From contig CAJBEZ010000104.1 of assembly GCA_903952205.1 (NCBI GenBank), forward strand, positions 52,163 through 116,162: DNA of 64,000 nucleotides, read 5' to 3'. The position numbers were made by a program, and so were the translations under genes. Positions 62,626 through 64,000 of the stretch are shown piece after piece. Below the pieces are notes generated by a model, which did not search any database, had not been told where the DNA came from, and saw only the letters and a list, made by a program, of their open reading frames with translations. How positions within the stretch are numbered: the stretch's first letter is position 1; every line of letters begins with the position of its first letter. The DNA comes from an uncultured Desulfomonile sp. (GTDB taxonomy: Bacteria > Desulfobacterota > Desulfomonilia > Desulfomonilales > Desulfomonilaceae).

Positions 62626-63501
62626 TTAGAAATAGATACCGAATTCTGCCCCATAAAGGTTCCAGACAAGGTTCAAATCCCAGGGTTTATTAGTCACGCT
62701 GTCGTCGCCGCTGAGTATGAATGTTGTGCGCTCGAACTTTAGCCTGGTAAAAAGATCGAAGCGGTATATCTGCGGACGGAACACCAAAGCCCCAGCGTAA
62801 CTCGTGTATGACGATCCCTTCAAAGGAAAATCAATCCACGCCTCAAAATGCACAGGGATACCTATAATCTCAGGAGGAACGTATCGGATATAGGGGCCAA
62901 TAGTCCATGGAGAGGGTGCGTGCAAATCCACGCTTAAATTGGCCGTGTTGAGTCCGTTAAACTTGAAATAAGGACTGCTCAAAAAGAATTTGGCCCTGAC
63001 CCCGGCGGCAAACCACGGCCCCTGAATAATGTCCACGTCACCGGATAAGATAACCGAATTAAAGAAGAATCCTCCACGATCAGCGCGGCGACTGCGTGCT
63101 TCAAATATCTGATAATCGGCTTTTGCGGCAAAACGCCAGGCCCGAAATTTGGCAAAAAAATCATACACCATCGGGCCGCCGTCAATAGAACGATAATCAA
63201 GAGAGGAGTTTTCGTTGCTAGCCTTGTTAATCAGAAGATCGTACGAGGTACCTTCGACGTTAAGTACAATCTTTTGAAAAATAGGGGTAGTAAGGCCGAT
63301 CCCGAATTCGCTCCGGAATGTGTCACCAATGCCGTTAGCCGGCAAGAGTGGTCCAAAAAATGATTCAATAGATTTTAGAGGGAGGAGTGAACCAAAACCG
63401 AAATCCATACCTTGAGCTTTGGAATGACTCTGATCCAGAGCCACCAACGCAAGGACTAGAAATATACATAAAGTAGCCTTTTTGAACGGGCTTTTGACCA
63501 T
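62626..63501 (-). CDS. exported beta-barrel-like protein of unknown function
   Basis: The start is the ATG at 63501, with AAGGG just upstream; a TTG at 63513 is in frame. The 291-residue product has a signal peptide (FKKATLCIFLVLALVALDQS, ending near SKA) and alternating aromatic/polar strands (YDFFAKFRAWRFAAKADYQI, YRFDLFTRLKFERTTFIL). It ends in EFGIYF with a terminal Phe, the usual outer-membrane barrel signature. No family is recognised. It converges on the omptin-like gene with about 140 bases between. Confidence 0.55.
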   Translation of the reverse strand: MVKSPFKKATLCIFLVLALVALDQSHSKAQGMDFGFGSLLPLKSIESFFGPLLPANGIGDTFRSEFGIGLTTPIFQKIVLNVEGTSYDLLINKASNENSSLDYRSIDGGPMVYDFFAKFRAWRFAAKADYQIFEARSRRADRGGFFFNSVILSGDVDIIQGPWFAAGVRAKFFLSSPYFKFNGLNTANLSVDLHAPSPWTIGPYIRYVPPEIIGIPVHFEAWIDFPLKGSSYTSYAGALVFRPQIYRFDLFTRLKFERTTFILSGDDSVTNKPWDLNLVWNLYGAEFGIYF

Positions 63502-63665
63502 ACGGCCCTTCAATCAGGTGAAATTGCTTACCTATGCCGGATTTAATCACACAACGGGCTGTTTCGTCAAGATAAATAGACCCTGCGGGACCTGATCCGA
63601 ACTTATTGAAAAGGCGTCCGGATCAGCGCAACAAAGGTTACAAGATCTGAAATAAAAAATGAAAA

Positions 63666-64000
63666 TCAGGCCAGGCCACGCTTGGCCAATGCCGGAACTG
63701 GAGAGACGATGTGTCTTTCGAACCAGCTTTTTGTCTTGGGATCATTGAAAGCGACGCCGATCAATTCTGTCAGATACATGACTGGCATGTGGTACACCTT
63801 ACCCGAGGCTTTTGATATATCGGCCTGCCTGGTGTCAAGGTTGGCCTGGCACATCGGGCACATGGTTACCATTACGTCCGCTCCCACTGTGAGAGCCATA
63901 TCTATAAGCTTGCGGGATAGCTTCACAACCATCTCGGTTTTTGTCAGAGCCAATGAACCGCCGCAACAGTCGGTCTTATAAGGCCAACTCAACACTTCAG
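63666..64000 (-). CDS. hdrB: heterodisulfide reductase subunit B-like protein, C-terminal part (cut by window edge)
   Basis: The frame is open through the right end of the window, so a GTG at 63995 is not the start. The visible 111 residues contain the second CCG-type cysteine motif (PYKTDCCGGSLALT and MVTMCPMCQANLD), which in HdrB holds the noncubane 4Fe-4S cluster that reduces the disulfide. The same domain occurs in glycolate oxidase and succinate dehydrogenase subunits, so the HdrB name is the best fit rather than certain. In sulfate reducers HdrABC couples to ferredoxin and other thiol carriers. Confidence 0.8.
   Translation of the reverse strand, partial: EVLSWPYKTDCCGGSLALTKTEMVVKLSRKLIDMALTVGADVMVTMCPMCQANLDTRQADISKASGKVYHMPVMYLTELIGVAFNDPKTKSWFERHIVSPVPALAKRGLA

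Noticed and set aside
1..64000. tRNA, rRNA, CRISPR, transposase and riboswitch signatures
   Set aside because: Intergenic regions were scanned by eye for T-loop words, regular repeats, terminal inverted repeats and known riboswitch cores; none was convincing. A covariance-model search would settle this.

Overview
The window reads as a chromosomal segment of a Gram-negative anaerobe, most likely a Desulfobacterota (former deltaproteobacterial) lineage related to sulfate reducers or syntrophs. The outer-membrane and periplasmic gene set (LptF/G permease, AsmA-like protein, HtrA protease, RlpA, TatB, an omptin-like barrel) shows two membranes. Indolepyruvate:ferredoxin oxidoreductase, a phenylacetate-CoA ligase and an HdrB-type heterodisulfide reductase subunit at the right edge point to anaerobic, ferredoxin-linked metabolism. 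The taxonomic placement is inference. No tRNA, rRNA, CRISPR array, transposase or prophage module was seen. TTG and GTG starts are common (gyrA, rseP, tsaB, xseA, trmFO, iorA and others), and several starts below were moved to the codon best placed behind a Shine-Dalgarno sequence.

Layout. 1-4.3 kb: envelope genes (end of an LptF/G permease, PAP2 phosphatase, GT39-like glycosyltransferase, SGNH hydrolase). 4.3-6.8 kb: gyrA. 7-11.3 kb: small exported proteins, a lytic transglycosylase, ApbE, a BASS-type transporter, a PPC-domain protein and a zinc-ribbon protein. 11.4-15.3 kb: housekeeping genes (rsfS-nadD facing away from rseP-tsaB) and a metallophosphoesterase. 15.5-21.4 kb: a Gly/Tyr-rich exported protein, iorBA, an L,D-transpeptidase and a flavin reductase-like protein.

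21.5-31.8 kb is the most unusual region. A 2627-residue megasynthase carries two nitronate-monooxygenase-like (enoyl reductase type) barrels, KS, AT, ACP, KR and a hot-dog DH domain on one chain. It is flanked upstream by a broken thioester-reductase/epimerase-like gene and downstream by a short orphan ORF and a radical SAM protein with a cobalamin-type N-terminal domain. This looks like a PUFA-synthase-related lipid or polyketide locus in which the enoyl reductase and the elongation module are fused. An IHF-alpha gene, a MATE exporter and an EmrAB-type pair follow.

37-43.1 kb: a co-directional run rlpA-trmFO-xseA-suhB-(QueG-like)-(Nudix), then tatB on the other strand. 43.5-57.3 kb: a DUF1573 protein, a TPR lipoprotein, paaK, a large AsmA-like protein, an alpha/beta hydrolase, an HtrA protease and ilvE. 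57.4-61 kb: glnD followed by a XerC/D recombinase. 61.4-63.5 kb: two convergent beta-barrel-like proteins, one of which keeps the four omptin catalytic residues with the same spacing as OmpT. The right edge cuts an hdrB-like gene.
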